Notes: a model not told the origin generated them from the sequence alone. A stretch of 61,395 nt of DNA from an uncultured Prevotellaceae bacterium (GCA_937877605.1 CALFJA010000066.1:1-61395), one strand, 5' to 3'; shown: positions 40,307 through 49,011, counted from the first letter of the stretch. Numbers and translations are program-made.

Positions 40307-40873
40307 ATGAAACATTTTTCCCGTTGGGCCGTTGCGCCCTTGCTGCTCCTGACCCTCTGCTGCTGCGGAAAGAAGCAGAAATCGTCCATCATCATCCTTG
40401 ACAAACCCGTGGAGACAAAGCCTGCCGGCCCCATTGCCGTCGGTGACTTTGACCAGACCTATGACGAGGTTTGGGACGGAAAGACCTATCATGTGACGAT
40501 AGTGAGGAAGGCAGACGAGAGCCTTCCCCAGGCGAAAGAAGACAACCAGCCCTTCTTCGACAACCGTGTCACGCTGCGCATCAACCGCGCAGACGGTACA
40601 TTACTGTACGAGAATACCTTCCAGAAGAGCGATTTCAATGCCTACCTGAGCGACAGCCAGCGGCAGAACTCCCTCCTGCTGACCATCATGCCCGACCCGG
40701 CCGAGGGCAACGGGCTCCGTTTCATCGCCACGGTGGGCCTGCCCGAGATGAGCAGCGACGAACTGGTGCCCGTCTCCCTGCGCATTTCGGCCGACGGACA
40801 ACTGAGCATGGGCAAGGCGCCGAAGCTTGAAACCGAAGAGAATCCGGCGGCTCTCGAGGAAGAAGGGGTGTGA
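40307..40873 (+). CDS. DUF4738 lipoprotein
   Basis: 188 residues. Lipoprotein signal LLLLTLCCCGKK with three candidate Cys (18-20). The body has YDEVWDGKTYHVTIVRKADESLP and FFDNRVTLRINRADGTLLYENTFQKSDFNAYL, the pattern of DUF4738 as I remember it. Function unknown. It stands alone, with its own promoter and a strong convergent terminator 22 nt after the stop. Confidence 0.78.
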   Translation: MKHFSRWAVAPLLLLTLCCCGKKQKSSIIILDKPVETKPAGPIAVGDFDQTYDEVWDGKTYHVTIVRKADESLPQAKEDNQPFFDNRVTLRINRADGTLLYENTFQKSDFNAYLSDSQRQNSLLLTIMPDPAEGNGLRFIATVGLPEMSSDELVPVSLRISADGQLSMGKAPKLETEENPAALEEEGV

Positions 40874-40894
40874 ACCCGAAATACGAGACAAGAA

Positions 40895-40926
40895 AAAACG
40901 GCTGTGATGCGCATCACAGCCGTTTT
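40895..40926. terminator. bidirectional terminator (perfect 32-bp palindrome)
   Basis: AAAACGGCTGTGATGC followed by its exact reverse complement. The terminal A and T runs give U tracts on both strands, serving the convergent genes at 40873 and 40944. Confidence 0.85.
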
Positions 40927-40943
40927 CCTTTTATGTCGTTTGC

Positions 40944-41324
40944 TTATTTCAACAGTTCTTTCCTTGCTTCCTCGAAGGCCTTCGGCGGCCGGGCGATGAA
41001 CACCACATTGACCAGGCAGTTGGCTACCATTTCAAGGTCGCTCAGGTCCACTCCCTTTTCGCGTACCACCTGCTTGCCGAGGCATACTTCCCAGGTGGTG
41101 TTGAAGTTCTGGTCGTCGGCACCCATATAGGAGATGTCGTCCTCGGCGTTATGGAGCAACTTGTAGCGTATGTTCTTCTTGGATTCTACGGGACGCATGC
41201 CCACCAGTATGTCGTAAGCCTGCCGCAAGGGTTGCTTGTAGCGTGCGGTGCCGGGGAACATCTCGTTGATGGTGGCAATGATTTCGTTGAAGTCGTAGGC
41301 TTGGAGCAGTTGGTGCAGCGTCAT
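40944..41324 (-). CDS. conserved hypothetical protein downstream of ribH
   Basis: 126 residues, no signal peptide or membrane segment. It reads MTLHQLLQAYDFNEIIATIN, then YDILVGMRPVESKKNIRYKLL and TWEVCLGKQVV, with an acidic-basic mix typical of a small cytosolic protein. I do not recognise the fold. It starts 8 nt after the ribH stop. The in-frame codons upstream overlap ribH and were left out. Position in a riboflavin-TPR operon does not by itself indicate function. Confidence 0.7.
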   Translation of the reverse strand: MTLHQLLQAYDFNEIIATINEMFPGTARYKQPLRQAYDILVGMRPVESKKNIRYKLLHNAEDDISYMGADDQNFNTTWEVCLGKQVVREKGVDLSDLEMVANCLVNVVFIARPPKAFEEARKELLK

Positions 41325-41332
41325 GGTGAGGC

Positions 41333-41809
41333 TTAGAATTTCGCCATTTTGATGGCAACCACGGCGCACTCGTCGCCTTTGTTGCCCAGTCTTCCTCCCG
41401 AACGGTCGCGGGCTTGCTCAAGGTTGTCGGTGGTGAGCAGGCCGAACACGACGGGAATCTCGTTCTTTACATTCAGTTGTGCAATGCCGTTGGCCACGCC
41501 TTGGCAGATGTAGTCGAAGTGGGGGGTCTCTCCGCGGATGACGCTTCCCAGCACAATCACTGCGTCATACTCTCCGTGGCGGCACATGTGCTGTGCACCG
41601 TAGACCAGTTCGAAGCTGCCCGGCACTGTCTTTACATGGATGTTCTCGGGCAGGGTGCCGTGCTTTTCCAGCGTGTCTACGCAGCCTTGGAGCAGCGCGT
41701 TGGTGATTTCCGGGTTCCATTCGGCCACTACAATGCCGAAGCACATGTTGCTGGCATCGGGCACTTTGGCCATATCGTATTCGGAAAGGTTGTGGAGTGA
41801 TGTTGCCAT
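41333..41809 (-). CDS. ribH: 6,7-dimethyl-8-ribityllumazine synthase
   Basis: 158 residues. FGIVVAEWNPEIT (substrate-binding start), VPGSFELVYGAQ, VLGSVIRGETPHFDYIC with the catalytic His, and VFGLLTTDNLEQA are the lumazine synthase motifs. The enzyme condenses the ribityl pyrimidinedione with 3,4-dihydroxybutanone 4-phosphate in riboflavin synthesis, as an icosahedral or pentameric assembly. Its ATG overlaps the TAA of the TPR gene by 1 nt. A Met at residue 13 is an alternative start. Confidence 0.95.
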   Translation of the reverse strand: MATSLHNLSEYDMAKVPDASNMCFGIVVAEWNPEITNALLQGCVDTLEKHGTLPENIHVKTVPGSFELVYGAQHMCRHGEYDAVIVLGSVIRGETPHFDYICQGVANGIAQLNVKNEIPVVFGLLTTDNLEQARDRSGGRLGNKGDECAVVAIKMAKF

Positions 41810-42507
41810 TACTTTGTAGAGAGGCGTTCGATGTATTCGTCTATTTCCTGCGACTGTACCAGCGACGAGGCAACATACTTCTCCTTGATTTGCTTGTAAA
41901 TCTTCAGTGCCTCATCCTTTTTGCCCTGCGACTCGAGGATTTTGCCTGCCTGGAGGCGGAACGAGGGTGAGAGCGAGAGGTTAACGCCGTCTTTTCCCTG
42001 CTTGTCGGCCTTGTCGGCAGCCTTCTGGAGGTATTCAACAGCCTTGTCCAACTTGTTCACATGGGCATAGGCATTGCCGAGTGCCTCGACGGCTGCGGGT
42101 GAAATCATGGCGTCGTCGGCAGGAGTGAACTTCTCAAGGTACTTCACTGCGTCTTCCCATTTCTCGAGGTTGGCGTAGCAGAGGCCGGCATAGAGGTTGG
42201 CAAGGTTGGCTGCCTTGGTGCCCTTATAGTCGGAACTGATTTTCAGGAATCCGGCAACACCGGTGCTGTCGCCCTTGAGTGCTTGCTCGAAGAGTTCCTG
42301 TCCGAACAGGTTCTGGGCTGCGCCAAGTGCGGTGCTGGCCTTATCTTCGCGTGGGCCTGAGATGAACGACTGGTAGCAGATGATGCCTGCTATGAGGATG
42401 AAAAGTGCAGCAACGATGCTGATGATGGTCTTCTTGTACTTCAGGAAGAATGCTTCCGACTGGTTGAGCGCCTCGTTCAGGGCGGCTTGTTCTTTTTGTT
42501 TAGCCAT
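41809..42507 (-). CDS. membrane-anchored TPR protein (YfgM-like)
   Basis: 232 residues. A cytosolic N-terminus of about 24 residues, one membrane helix (TIISIVAALFILIAGIICYQ, about 26-46) and four to five TPR-like helix pairs (LANLYAGLCYANLEKWEDAVKYLEKF and the following repeats). This is the layout of YfgM-type ancillary proteins of the Sec translocon in other phyla, though that role here is inference. First gene of the TPR-ribH operon, with a palindrome in the leader. Confidence 0.8.
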   Translation of the reverse strand: MAKQKEQAALNEALNQSEAFFLKYKKTIISIVAALFILIAGIICYQSFISGPREDKASTALGAAQNLFGQELFEQALKGDSTGVAGFLKISSDYKGTKAANLANLYAGLCYANLEKWEDAVKYLEKFTPADDAMISPAAVEALGNAYAHVNKLDKAVEYLQKAADKADKQGKDGVNLSLSPSFRLQAGKILESQGKKDEALKIYKQIKEKYVASSLVQSQEIDEYIERLSTK

Positions 42508-42564
42508 TGTTTCTGTCTATTTTGTTTTTATGTTTTCTGCAGTTGCGGCAGGGTTGCTAAGCCC

Positions 42565-42580
42565 CTGTTTTATAAAACAG
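42565..42580. promoter_or_regulatory. 16-bp perfect palindrome in the TPR-ribH leader
   Basis: CTGTTTTATAAAACAG begins 4 nt past the -7 box (42584-42591, - strand), so it covers the predicted start of the transcript. It could be an operator or a 5' hairpin. Confidence 0.45.
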
Positions 42581-42583
42581 CGA

Positions 42584-42591
42584 CAAAAGTA
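42584..42591 (-). promoter_or_regulatory. promoter -7 box (TACTTTTG) of the TPR-ribH operon
   Basis: TAnnTTTG match on the - strand, 77 nt before the ATG at 42507. Confidence 0.55.
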
Positions 42592-42654
42592 CGCTTTTTC
42601 TGCCTAATGGTAAAATTTCTGTCCTACTTTTTTCTCCGTTCCCCCCGAAAGCGT

Positions 42655-42662
42655 TAATTTTG
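42655..42662 (+). promoter_or_regulatory. promoter -7 box (TAATTTTG) of recF
   Basis: TAnnTTTG match. The ATG at 42664 lies directly against it and would not be transcribed with a leader, so the ATG at 42700 is preferred. Confidence 0.55.
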
Positions 42663-42699
42663 CATGACGGCTACAAGGCTGCAACCATCGCTCACGACC

Positions 42700-43815
42700 A
42701 TGATATTACAGCACCTGAACATCCTTCACTACAAGAACATCTCGTCGGCTTCGCTTGACTTCTCGCCGAAGCTTAACGGGCTGATAGGCAACAACGGTGC
42801 GGGCAAGACCAACCTGCTCGACGCCGTCTATTTCCTGTCTTTCTGCCGGAGCGCCTTCAATCCGGCTGATTCGCAGGTGATGCAGCACGACGCTGACTTC
42901 TTCATGGTGGACGGGCGGTACCTTGACGAACTGGGACAGAGCGAGGCGGTGTCGTGCGGAATGAAGCGCGGGCAGCCCAAGCAGTTCAAGCGCAACCAGA
43001 AGAAATACAAGCGACTGTCCGACCATATCGGCTTCATTCCCCTGATATTCGTCTCCCCGAGCGATGTGGCGCTCATCGAATCGGGCAGCGACGAGCGCCG
43101 GAGGCTGCTCGATGTGGTCATCGCCCAGTACGACCACACCTACATTGAGGCCTTGGCGGCCTACAACCGGGCACTCCAACAGCGCAATGCCTTGCTGAAG
43201 ATGGAGGATGAGCCCAATCCGGACATCATGGAAATCTGGGAGAGGGAGATGGCGGAGAAGGGTGAGTACATCTTCAAGCTCCGCTCGGCCTTCGTCGATG
43301 AGTTCATTCCTGTGTTCCAGGAGATATACCGTCAGATCTCGTCCGACAGCGAGTCGGTGTCGCTCCGCTATGTTTCCCACTGCCAGCGGGGGCCGTTGCT
43401 CGAGGTGATTCAGCGCGACCGTTTCCGCGACCGGGCCGTGGGCTATTCCCTGCACGGCATCCATCGCGACGATCTGGAGATGATGCTCGGCGGATATGCC
43501 ATGAGGCGCGAGGGCAGCCAGGGGCAGAACAAGACCTATGTGCTGGCCTTGAAGCTGGCGCAGTTTGAGTTCCTCAAGCGCACTTCCTCGTCAACTACAC
43601 CGCTGCTGCTGCTCGACGACATCTTCGACAAACTCGATGCACGGCGCGTGGAGCGCATTGTCGAACTGGTGAGCGGCGACCGTTACGGGCAGATATTTAT
43701 CTCCGACACCAACCGCGACCACCTGGACAGCATCCTGCAGCGCGGCGCAACCGACTACAAACTTTTCACCGTGGAGGACGGCGAGATAACGGAAAGGGTT
43801 CATCCGCATGTTTAG
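42700..43815 (+). CDS. recF: DNA replication and repair protein RecF
   Basis: 371 residues. Walker A GNNGAGKTN near residue 29, the RecF/SMC signature GSQGQNKTYVLALKLAQFEFL near 270, and Walker B LLLLDDIFDKLD near 296. RecF loads RecA at gaps with RecO and RecR in the cytoplasm. The coding frame extends 12 codons upstream, but the conserved protein starts MILQHLNILHYKNI and the promoter supports this. It overlaps the DciA-like gene by 8 bp. Confidence 0.94.
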   Translation: MILQHLNILHYKNISSASLDFSPKLNGLIGNNGAGKTNLLDAVYFLSFCRSAFNPADSQVMQHDADFFMVDGRYLDELGQSEAVSCGMKRGQPKQFKRNQKKYKRLSDHIGFIPLIFVSPSDVALIESGSDERRRLLDVVIAQYDHTYIEALAAYNRALQQRNALLKMEDEPNPDIMEIWEREMAEKGEYIFKLRSAFVDEFIPVFQEIYRQISSDSESVSLRYVSHCQRGPLLEVIQRDRFRDRAVGYSLHGIHRDDLEMMLGGYAMRREGSQGQNKTYVLALKLAQFEFLKRTSSSTTPLLLLDDIFDKLDARRVERIVELVSGDRYGQIFISDTNRDHLDSILQRGATDYKLFTVEDGEITERVHPHV

Positions 43816-44098
43816 CAAGAAGCCAAAGCCCCTGGGCGAGCTTATCCGCGAGTCGCTGCGGAGAAACGGATTGGAGACACCGCTCCAGCAGCACCGACTC
43901 CTTGAGGCCTGGGACAAGGTCTGCGGCCCGACTATCGCCTCCTATACGAAGGAGAAAACCATAAGAAACCAGACCTTGTGTGTCAGGATTGAGAACCCGT
44001 CGCTGCGGCAGGACCTGAGCATGATGCGCTCAAAACTGATTGAACGGCTCAACGCTGAAGCGGGCGCTCAAATCATTGTGGAAATCAAGTTCTCTTAG
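43808..44098 (+). CDS. DUF721 (DciA-like) protein
   Basis: 96 residues. It has the DUF721 pattern: LGELIRESLRRNGLETPLQQHRLLEAWDKVCGPTIASYTKEKTIRNQTLCVRIENPSLRQDLSMMRSKLIERLN. DUF721 proteins include DciA, which helps load the DnaB helicase. The KH-like fold binds nucleic acid. Pairing with recF suggests a replication role. Short variant with no C-terminal extension. Confidence 0.85.
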   Translation: MFSKKPKPLGELIRESLRRNGLETPLQQHRLLEAWDKVCGPTIASYTKEKTIRNQTLCVRIENPSLRQDLSMMRSKLIERLNAEAGAQIIVEIKFS

Positions 44099-44107
44099 AC
44101 GGTTTTC

Positions 44108-44192
44108 CGAAAGGGGCCCAAACGGAACGCGTTTGGGCCCCTTTCGTACTGCAACTGGGCCCCAAACGCACTCCGTTTGGGGTCCAGTTGCA
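44108..44192. repeat. paired-hairpin intergenic element (CAAACG-CGTTTG family), copy 4
   Basis: The best-formed copy. Hairpin 1: CGAAAGGGGCCCAAACG (44108-44124), loop GAACG, CGTTTGGGCCCCTTTCG (44130-44146), 17 bp perfect. Hairpin 2: TGCAACTGGGCCCCAAACG (44150-44168), loop CACTC, CGTTTGGGGTCCAGTTGCA (44174-44192), 19 bp with one wobble. It fills the gap between the convergent dciA-like and 5-FCL genes. Confidence 0.9.
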
Positions 44193-44219
44193 ATGCATTT
44201 GTAATATACTGAATGTCAA

Positions 44220-44786
44220 TTACTTGCAAGGTTGCTTTCCGTGTCCTGTCGGAATGGTGACGAGTTGGTCCATACCGATGTCGTGACTGTCGGTGGGCAG
44301 ATGGTCGACCACCTGAAAGTCGAAGCACAGTCCAATCTTGCATGCCTTGTGCAGAAGTGGCAGCAAGCGGTCGTAGTAGCCGCCTCCGCGTCCCAGCCGG
44401 TGCCCTTCACGGTCGAAGGCCACGCCCGGAACAATCACGGCATCCACGCTGTCGTAGTCACGGAGTTCCTCTCCCTGTGCCTCGCTGATGTGGAACGCCC
44501 CCTCGCGCAGCGCCTGCTCGCCCTCGTAGCGGTGGAGGGTCAGCCGGTGGCTTTCGCCCACCGTGGGCAGGAATACTTGCTTCCCATGCTGCAGCAGGAT
44601 GTCGAGCATGCGGTGTGTGCCCACCTCGTCGGGCAGCGAATGGTAGGCCACGACGGTCATTGCCCTGTCAATGGCAGGATGCTTCAGCAGCCTTTCGGCG
44701 ACGGGCTCCGACCACCGGCGCAGTTCTTCCGTTGAAAACTGCTGCTTGCGGCGGGCCATCTGTTGTCGGAGTTCCCCCTTATGCAC
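44220..44786 (-). CDS. 5-formyltetrahydrofolate cyclo-ligase
   Basis: 188 residues from a GTG start. Motifs: VAYHSLPDEVGTHRML, the folate/ATP site, VDAVIVPGVAFDREGHRLGRGGGYYDRLL near 120-150 (the family signature) and KIGLCFDFQ. It converts 5-formyl-THF to 5,10-methenyl-THF with ATP. An ATG at 44825 gives 13 more residues that overlap the S41 gene by 47 bp and lack family similarity. I prefer the GTG at 44786, which overlaps the S41 stop by 8 bp and begins HKGELRQQMARRK. Confidence 0.88.
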   Translation of the reverse strand: MHKGELRQQMARRKQQFSTEELRRWSEPVAERLLKHPAIDRAMTVVAYHSLPDEVGTHRMLDILLQHGKQVFLPTVGESHRLTLHRYEGEQALREGAFHISEAQGEELRDYDSVDAVIVPGVAFDREGHRLGRGGGYYDRLLPLLHKACKIGLCFDFQVVDHLPTDSHDIGMDQLVTIPTGHGKQPCK

Positions 44787-46491
44787 GGCAGAGACTGGTG
44801 TTTGTTCGGAACGGCACGGTGGCATCCGCTGCGCGTGCCACCTTCTTTCCCGAAGTGTCCGGCTGGCTCTCTTCCTTCTGCGGGAAGGCTTTCCCCTGCC
44901 GGAGGATTTCCAGTGCGCGCTTCACCACAGGGTCGAAATGGGTCAGGTACTTGCTGAGTGCCTGCTCGCCCAGTATGTTGTAGATGATGCGTGAGTTGAT
45001 GAAGTGCTCCAGCAGGGTGTGCGACTTCTGTATCTGCAGGTTGCGCCGCTTCAGTCCGTGCCCGTCTGCATAGTCGGCAAAGCGGTCGACTGTGTGCTGT
45101 CCGACCAGATAGCGGTTCAGTGCTTCCAGGTCTTGATAGGCGTTCAGTTTCTGCCGGTTGTTGTCGGTGTAGGAAAACGCAAACTGATAGATGAGCCCGC
45201 TCATGGCGGCACTGCGGTAGTAGGGCGACATGTTGACGGTGTCCTCGGGCACGAAGATGTCGGGTGTGATGCCTCCGCCGCCGTATACCGTCCTTCCCAT
45301 GGCCGTGTGGTAGGCAGGACCCGTGTGCTTGATGCTGTCCTGCGAGAAGAACTCGCCGCGTTCGTAGCGGTCGAGCAGGTCCTTGGCGTACTCTTTCTCG
45401 TCGCCTTGGGCATAGGGCTTCTGTATGCACCGTCCCGACGGAGTGTAGTAGCGTGCCACGGTCAGCCTGAGCATGCTTCCGTCGGAGAAGGTGATGGGCT
45501 GTTGCACCAGTCCCTTCCCGAACGAACGGCGGCCGACAATGGTGGCACGGTCGTTGTCCTGCATGGCACCTGCGAATATCTCGGCCGCAGATGCCGACGC
45601 TTCGTTAATCAATACCACCAGCGGTATGCGCTGATAGCTGCCGTGTCCGTTGCTGGTGTATTCCTGCCGGGGCGATTTCCGTCCCTCGGTGTAGACAATC
45701 AGTTTCTTCTTCGGGAGGAACTCGTTGGCAATCTGGACGGCAGCCTGCAGGTATCCGCCCGAGTTGTCGCGCAGGTCTATGACCAGGTTGTCGAATCCCT
45801 GCTGGGAAAGCGATGCCAGTGCGACGAGCATCTCCGACCAGGTTTGCTCCGCAAAGCTCTTGATGTGGATGTAGCCGGTATTCTCGTCGAGCATGTAGGT
45901 GGCGCCGATGCTCTTCTGCGGAATCTCTCCCCGGGTCACGGTGAAGGTCAGCGGCTTGGCATGCCCGTAGCGTTCGATGCCCAGCACCACCTTCGTATCC
46001 TTGGGGCCTTTCAGCCGCCGCATGGCTTCCTCGTTCGTCACGGCCTTTCCCACGAACTTCTCGCCGTTCACCTGCACTATCTTGTCGCCCGCAATGATGC
46101 CCGCCCGCTCGGCAGGTCCGTTGCTGATGACATTCTGCACATGCAGGGTATCCTCCCGGATGTTGAACTCGATGCCCACACCCGAGAACGAACTCTTCAG
46201 GTCGTCGTTGGCCAGCTGCACCTCCTTGCTGTTCAGGAAGGCGGAGTGCGGGTCCAGTTCGGCCAGTATCTGGGGGATGGCTATGTCCACCAGGGAGTCG
46301 ATGTTCACCTCGTCGACATATTGGTCGTTGATGAAGTGGAGCATGTTCGTGAGCCGGTTGCTGCCGCTGTTGATGATGTTCAGCCGGTTGCCGGAGTAGT
46401 GGCTGGTGAAGAAGGTGCCCACAATGATTCCCAGGATGGCGCTGACGGCCATCAGGATGGGCATGTATCGGTAGGTCTTACTCTCTTTCAT
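44779..46491 (-). CDS. S41 family C-terminal processing peptidase (PDZ)
   Basis: 570 residues. Membrane anchor near residues 10-30 (MPILMAVSAILGIIVGTFF), helical cap with DPHSAFLN, PDZ domain around 95-170 (GVGIEFNIREDTLHVQNVI), then the S41 core with NEASASAAEIFAGAM (nucleophile Ser near 300) and GRRSFGKGLVQ (general-base Lys). It degrades or trims periplasmic proteins from their C-termini. The ATG at 46491 lies inside the end of the dCMP deaminase gene. An in-frame TTG at 46506 is less likely. Confidence 0.92.
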   Translation of the reverse strand: MKESKTYRYMPILMAVSAILGIIVGTFFTSHYSGNRLNIINSGSNRLTNMLHFINDQYVDEVNIDSLVDIAIPQILAELDPHSAFLNSKEVQLANDDLKSSFSGVGIEFNIREDTLHVQNVISNGPAERAGIIAGDKIVQVNGEKFVGKAVTNEEAMRRLKGPKDTKVVLGIERYGHAKPLTFTVTRGEIPQKSIGATYMLDENTGYIHIKSFAEQTWSEMLVALASLSQQGFDNLVIDLRDNSGGYLQAAVQIANEFLPKKKLIVYTEGRKSPRQEYTSNGHGSYQRIPLVVLINEASASAAEIFAGAMQDNDRATIVGRRSFGKGLVQQPITFSDGSMLRLTVARYYTPSGRCIQKPYAQGDEKEYAKDLLDRYERGEFFSQDSIKHTGPAYHTAMGRTVYGGGGITPDIFVPEDTVNMSPYYRSAAMSGLIYQFAFSYTDNNRQKLNAYQDLEALNRYLVGQHTVDRFADYADGHGLKRRNLQIQKSHTLLEHFINSRIIYNILGEQALSKYLTHFDPVVKRALEILRQGKAFPQKEESQPDTSGKKVARAADATVPFRTNTSLCRA

Positions 46492-46915
46492 GTTGTCTAT
46501 AATCAAGGAAAATCACTTCTATATTTGCTCTTTCCAGCAGTTCGATGCCGTCTTCAAGCCGGTATTTCTCGCCGTACACGACGCGCTTTATCCCTGCCTG
46601 TATGATGAGTTTGGCGCACTCTATGCATGGCGAAGCGGTGATGTAGAGCGTGGCACCGTCGCTGTTGTTGTGGCTGCGGGCCAGTTTGGTGATGGCATTG
46701 GCCTCCGCATGGAGCACATACGACTTCGTTACATTGTTCTCATCCTCGCAGATGTTCTCGAAGCCGCTGGGAGTGCCGTTGTAGCCGTCGCTGATGATCA
46801 TCTTGTCTTTCACCACCAGCGCCCCGACCTTGCGGCGGACGCAGTAGGAGTTCTCGGCCCATATCTGGGCCATGCGCAGGTAGCGGAGGTCGAGTAGGTG
46901 TTGTTTGTCGCTCAT
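46478..46915 (-). CDS. deoxycytidylate (dCMP) deaminase family protein
   Basis: 145 residues. Zinc site HAEANAI near residue 72 with the proton-shuttle Glu, and SPCIECAKLII near 95 with the two Cys ligands. GYNGTPSGF matches ComEB/dCMP deaminases. It makes dUMP for thymidylate synthesis. It overlaps the S41 gene by 14 bp and lies 8 nt after the M3 peptidase, in one operon. Confidence 0.93.
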   Translation of the reverse strand: MSDKQHLLDLRYLRMAQIWAENSYCVRRKVGALVVKDKMIISDGYNGTPSGFENICEDENNVTKSYVLHAEANAITKLARSHNNSDGATLYITASPCIECAKLIIQAGIKRVVYGEKYRLEDGIELLERANIEVIFLDYRQHERE

Positions 46916-46923
46916 TTTCTATA

Positions 46924-49011
46924 TTATTGCTGTTTGTCTTCTTTGTCCGTGAGGATTCCGTCGCGGCGTAGCAGTGCGTCGATGGTGGGCTCCTGTCCGC
47001 GGAAATTCTTGTAGAGGGTCATCGGGTGGACGGTGCCTCCCTTTGAAAGGATGTTCTCCCGGAACGACTGTGCCGTCTGCCGGTTGAAGATTCCCTGCTC
47101 CTTGAAGAGTCCGAAGGCGTCGGCTTCGAGCACTTCCGCCCACTTGTAGCTGTAGTAGCCGGCTGCATATCCGCCTGCCATGATGTGCGAAAACTGCGTG
47201 GTCATGCAGGTGTCGTCGCGCTGTTGGGTGAGGATGGCCGGGGCCATGGCCTGCTTCTCGAACTTGACGATGTCGCTTTCGAAGAGCCGGTCCTGGGTGT
47301 AGTAGGCCATGTCGAGCAGTCCGAAGCTTACCTGTCGGAGGCAGGCGGTGGCTGTGAGGAAGTTCCTGCTGCGGCGCAGGCGGTCAATCAGTTCGTCGGG
47401 CAGGGGCTCGCCGCTCTGGTAGTGGTTGGCGAAGGTGTGGAGGAAGTCCTTTTCCACGGCGTAGTTTTCCATGAACTGTGAGGGCAGTTCGACGAAATCC
47501 CACCACACATTTGTGCCGCTGAGGCTTTCGAAGCGGGTGTTGGCGAAGATGCCGTGGAGGGCGTGTCCGAATTCGTGCAGGAAGGTTCCGACCTCGCCCA
47601 GGGTGAGAAGCGACGGCTTTTCGCTGGTCGGTTTGGTCAGGTTCATGACGAGGCTGACATGCGGACGGATGTTTTCTCCCTTGCGGTTGATGTACTGTCC
47701 TTGGAATTCCGTCATCCACGCACCGCCTCGCTTGCCTGCCCTCGGGTGGAAGTCGGCATAGAGTACGGCCAGGTAGGAGCCGTCGCTGTCGAACACTTCG
47801 TAGGCTTTCACATCGGGATGGTAGACTGGGATGTCGTTGTTTTCCACGAAGGTGATGCCGTAGAGGGTGTTGGCCAGCGAGAATACGCCCTTGATTACCT
47901 GTGAGAGTTCGAGGTAGGGGCGGAACATCTCGGCGTCGATGTTGTAGCGTTGCAGCCGCAGTTTGTGCGAGTAGAAGCCTTTGTCCCACGGTTGCAGTTG
48001 GAAGTCGTCGCCTTCCAGTTCCCTGGCGGTCTGCTCAACCTCGGCCAGTTCCTTCACGGCCGTGGGCTTGTAGGCGTCGAGCAGTTGGTTCAGGAGTTGG
48101 TAGACCTGCTTGCTGGAACCTGCCATGCGGTGCTCCATGACATAGTCGGCAAAGGTGTTGTAGCCCAGCAGTTGGGCGGTTTCGCGGCGTATGTTGACGA
48201 GTCGCTGGCAGATGGTCAGGTTGTTCTCTGCGTTGGGGTGCATGCCGCGGGTGTTGTAGGCCATGTAGAGTTGCCGGCGGAGTTCGCGCCGGGTGCTGTA
48301 AGTCATGAAGGGCGACATGCTGTCGGCGTCGAGTGTGAACACCCAGCCTGCCAGTCCTTTCTCCTTGGCTGTGTGTTCGGCGGCCTCGCGGGCGGTGTCG
48401 GGCAGGCCGTCGAGTTCCGCTTCGTCGGTGATGTGGAGCTGGAATGCCTTTGTTTCCTTGAGCAGGTTCTGCGAGAACTGCAGAGCCAGCATCGATCCCT
48501 CCTCGCTGAGCTGGCGGAGGCGCTGCTTTCCCTCTTCATCCAGCAGGGCACCGTTGCGCCGGAACCCTTCGTAGCTGTCCTCGAGCAGCTTAAGTTCCTC
48601 GGGAGTGAGGTCGCCGTGGTGCTCGTAGACATGCTTGATGCGCTCGAAGAGCCTGGTGTTGAGCCCCACATCGTTGGCATGCTTGGTCAGTATGGGGTCC
48701 ATGCGCTGTGCCAGTTGGTCGAGTTCGTCGTTGGTCTCGGCGCTAAGCAGGCACGAGAAGACGGTCGACACGGTGGAGAGCAGGGCGTAGTATTCGTCGT
48801 CGTGCTCGGGATCTTCGTATATGAGGGTGTTCCCGAAGGTGGGCTCCTCCGGGTTGTTCACTATTTTCTCTATCTGTTCGTCCTCACGGCGGATGCCTTC
48901 CAGGAATGCCTCCTCGTAGTGTTCGAGGCGTATTTCGTTGAAGGGAACGGTCTCGTGTGGGGTGTCCCATTTCCGGAGGAAGGGGTTGCCGGTTGTCGCT
49001 TGTTCTTTCAT
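46924..49011 (-). CDS. M3 family metallopeptidase (oligopeptidase A / Dcp type)
   Basis: 695 residues. Zinc motif H479-EFGH-483 in FLHEFGHALHGIFANT, with the downstream Glu in the helix. The N-terminus NPFLRKWDTPHETVPFNEI and the helical domain are typical of Dcp/OpdA. There is no signal peptide from this start, so it is cytosolic and clears peptides. The frame continues to 49218, but the -7 box at 49020-49027 overlaps that extension, and the family starts near KEQATTGNPFL. The leader is only a few bases long. Confidence 0.92.
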   Translation of the reverse strand: MKEQATTGNPFLRKWDTPHETVPFNEIRLEHYEEAFLEGIRREDEQIEKIVNNPEEPTFGNTLIYEDPEHDDEYYALLSTVSTVFSCLLSAETNDELDQLAQRMDPILTKHANDVGLNTRLFERIKHVYEHHGDLTPEELKLLEDSYEGFRRNGALLDEEGKQRLRQLSEEGSMLALQFSQNLLKETKAFQLHITDEAELDGLPDTAREAAEHTAKEKGLAGWVFTLDADSMSPFMTYSTRRELRRQLYMAYNTRGMHPNAENNLTICQRLVNIRRETAQLLGYNTFADYVMEHRMAGSSKQVYQLLNQLLDAYKPTAVKELAEVEQTARELEGDDFQLQPWDKGFYSHKLRLQRYNIDAEMFRPYLELSQVIKGVFSLANTLYGITFVENNDIPVYHPDVKAYEVFDSDGSYLAVLYADFHPRAGKRGGAWMTEFQGQYINRKGENIRPHVSLVMNLTKPTSEKPSLLTLGEVGTFLHEFGHALHGIFANTRFESLSGTNVWWDFVELPSQFMENYAVEKDFLHTFANHYQSGEPLPDELIDRLRRSRNFLTATACLRQVSFGLLDMAYYTQDRLFESDIVKFEKQAMAPAILTQQRDDTCMTTQFSHIMAGGYAAGYYSYKWAEVLEADAFGLFKEQGIFNRQTAQSFRENILSKGGTVHPMTLYKNFRGQEPTIDALLRRDGILTDKEDKQQ

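Noticed and set aside
40060..40434. Extended N-terminus (125 residues) for the secreted hydrolase
   Set aside because: It crosses the promoter and lacks a signal peptide at its own start. The ATG at 40059 begins with a textbook signal peptide.
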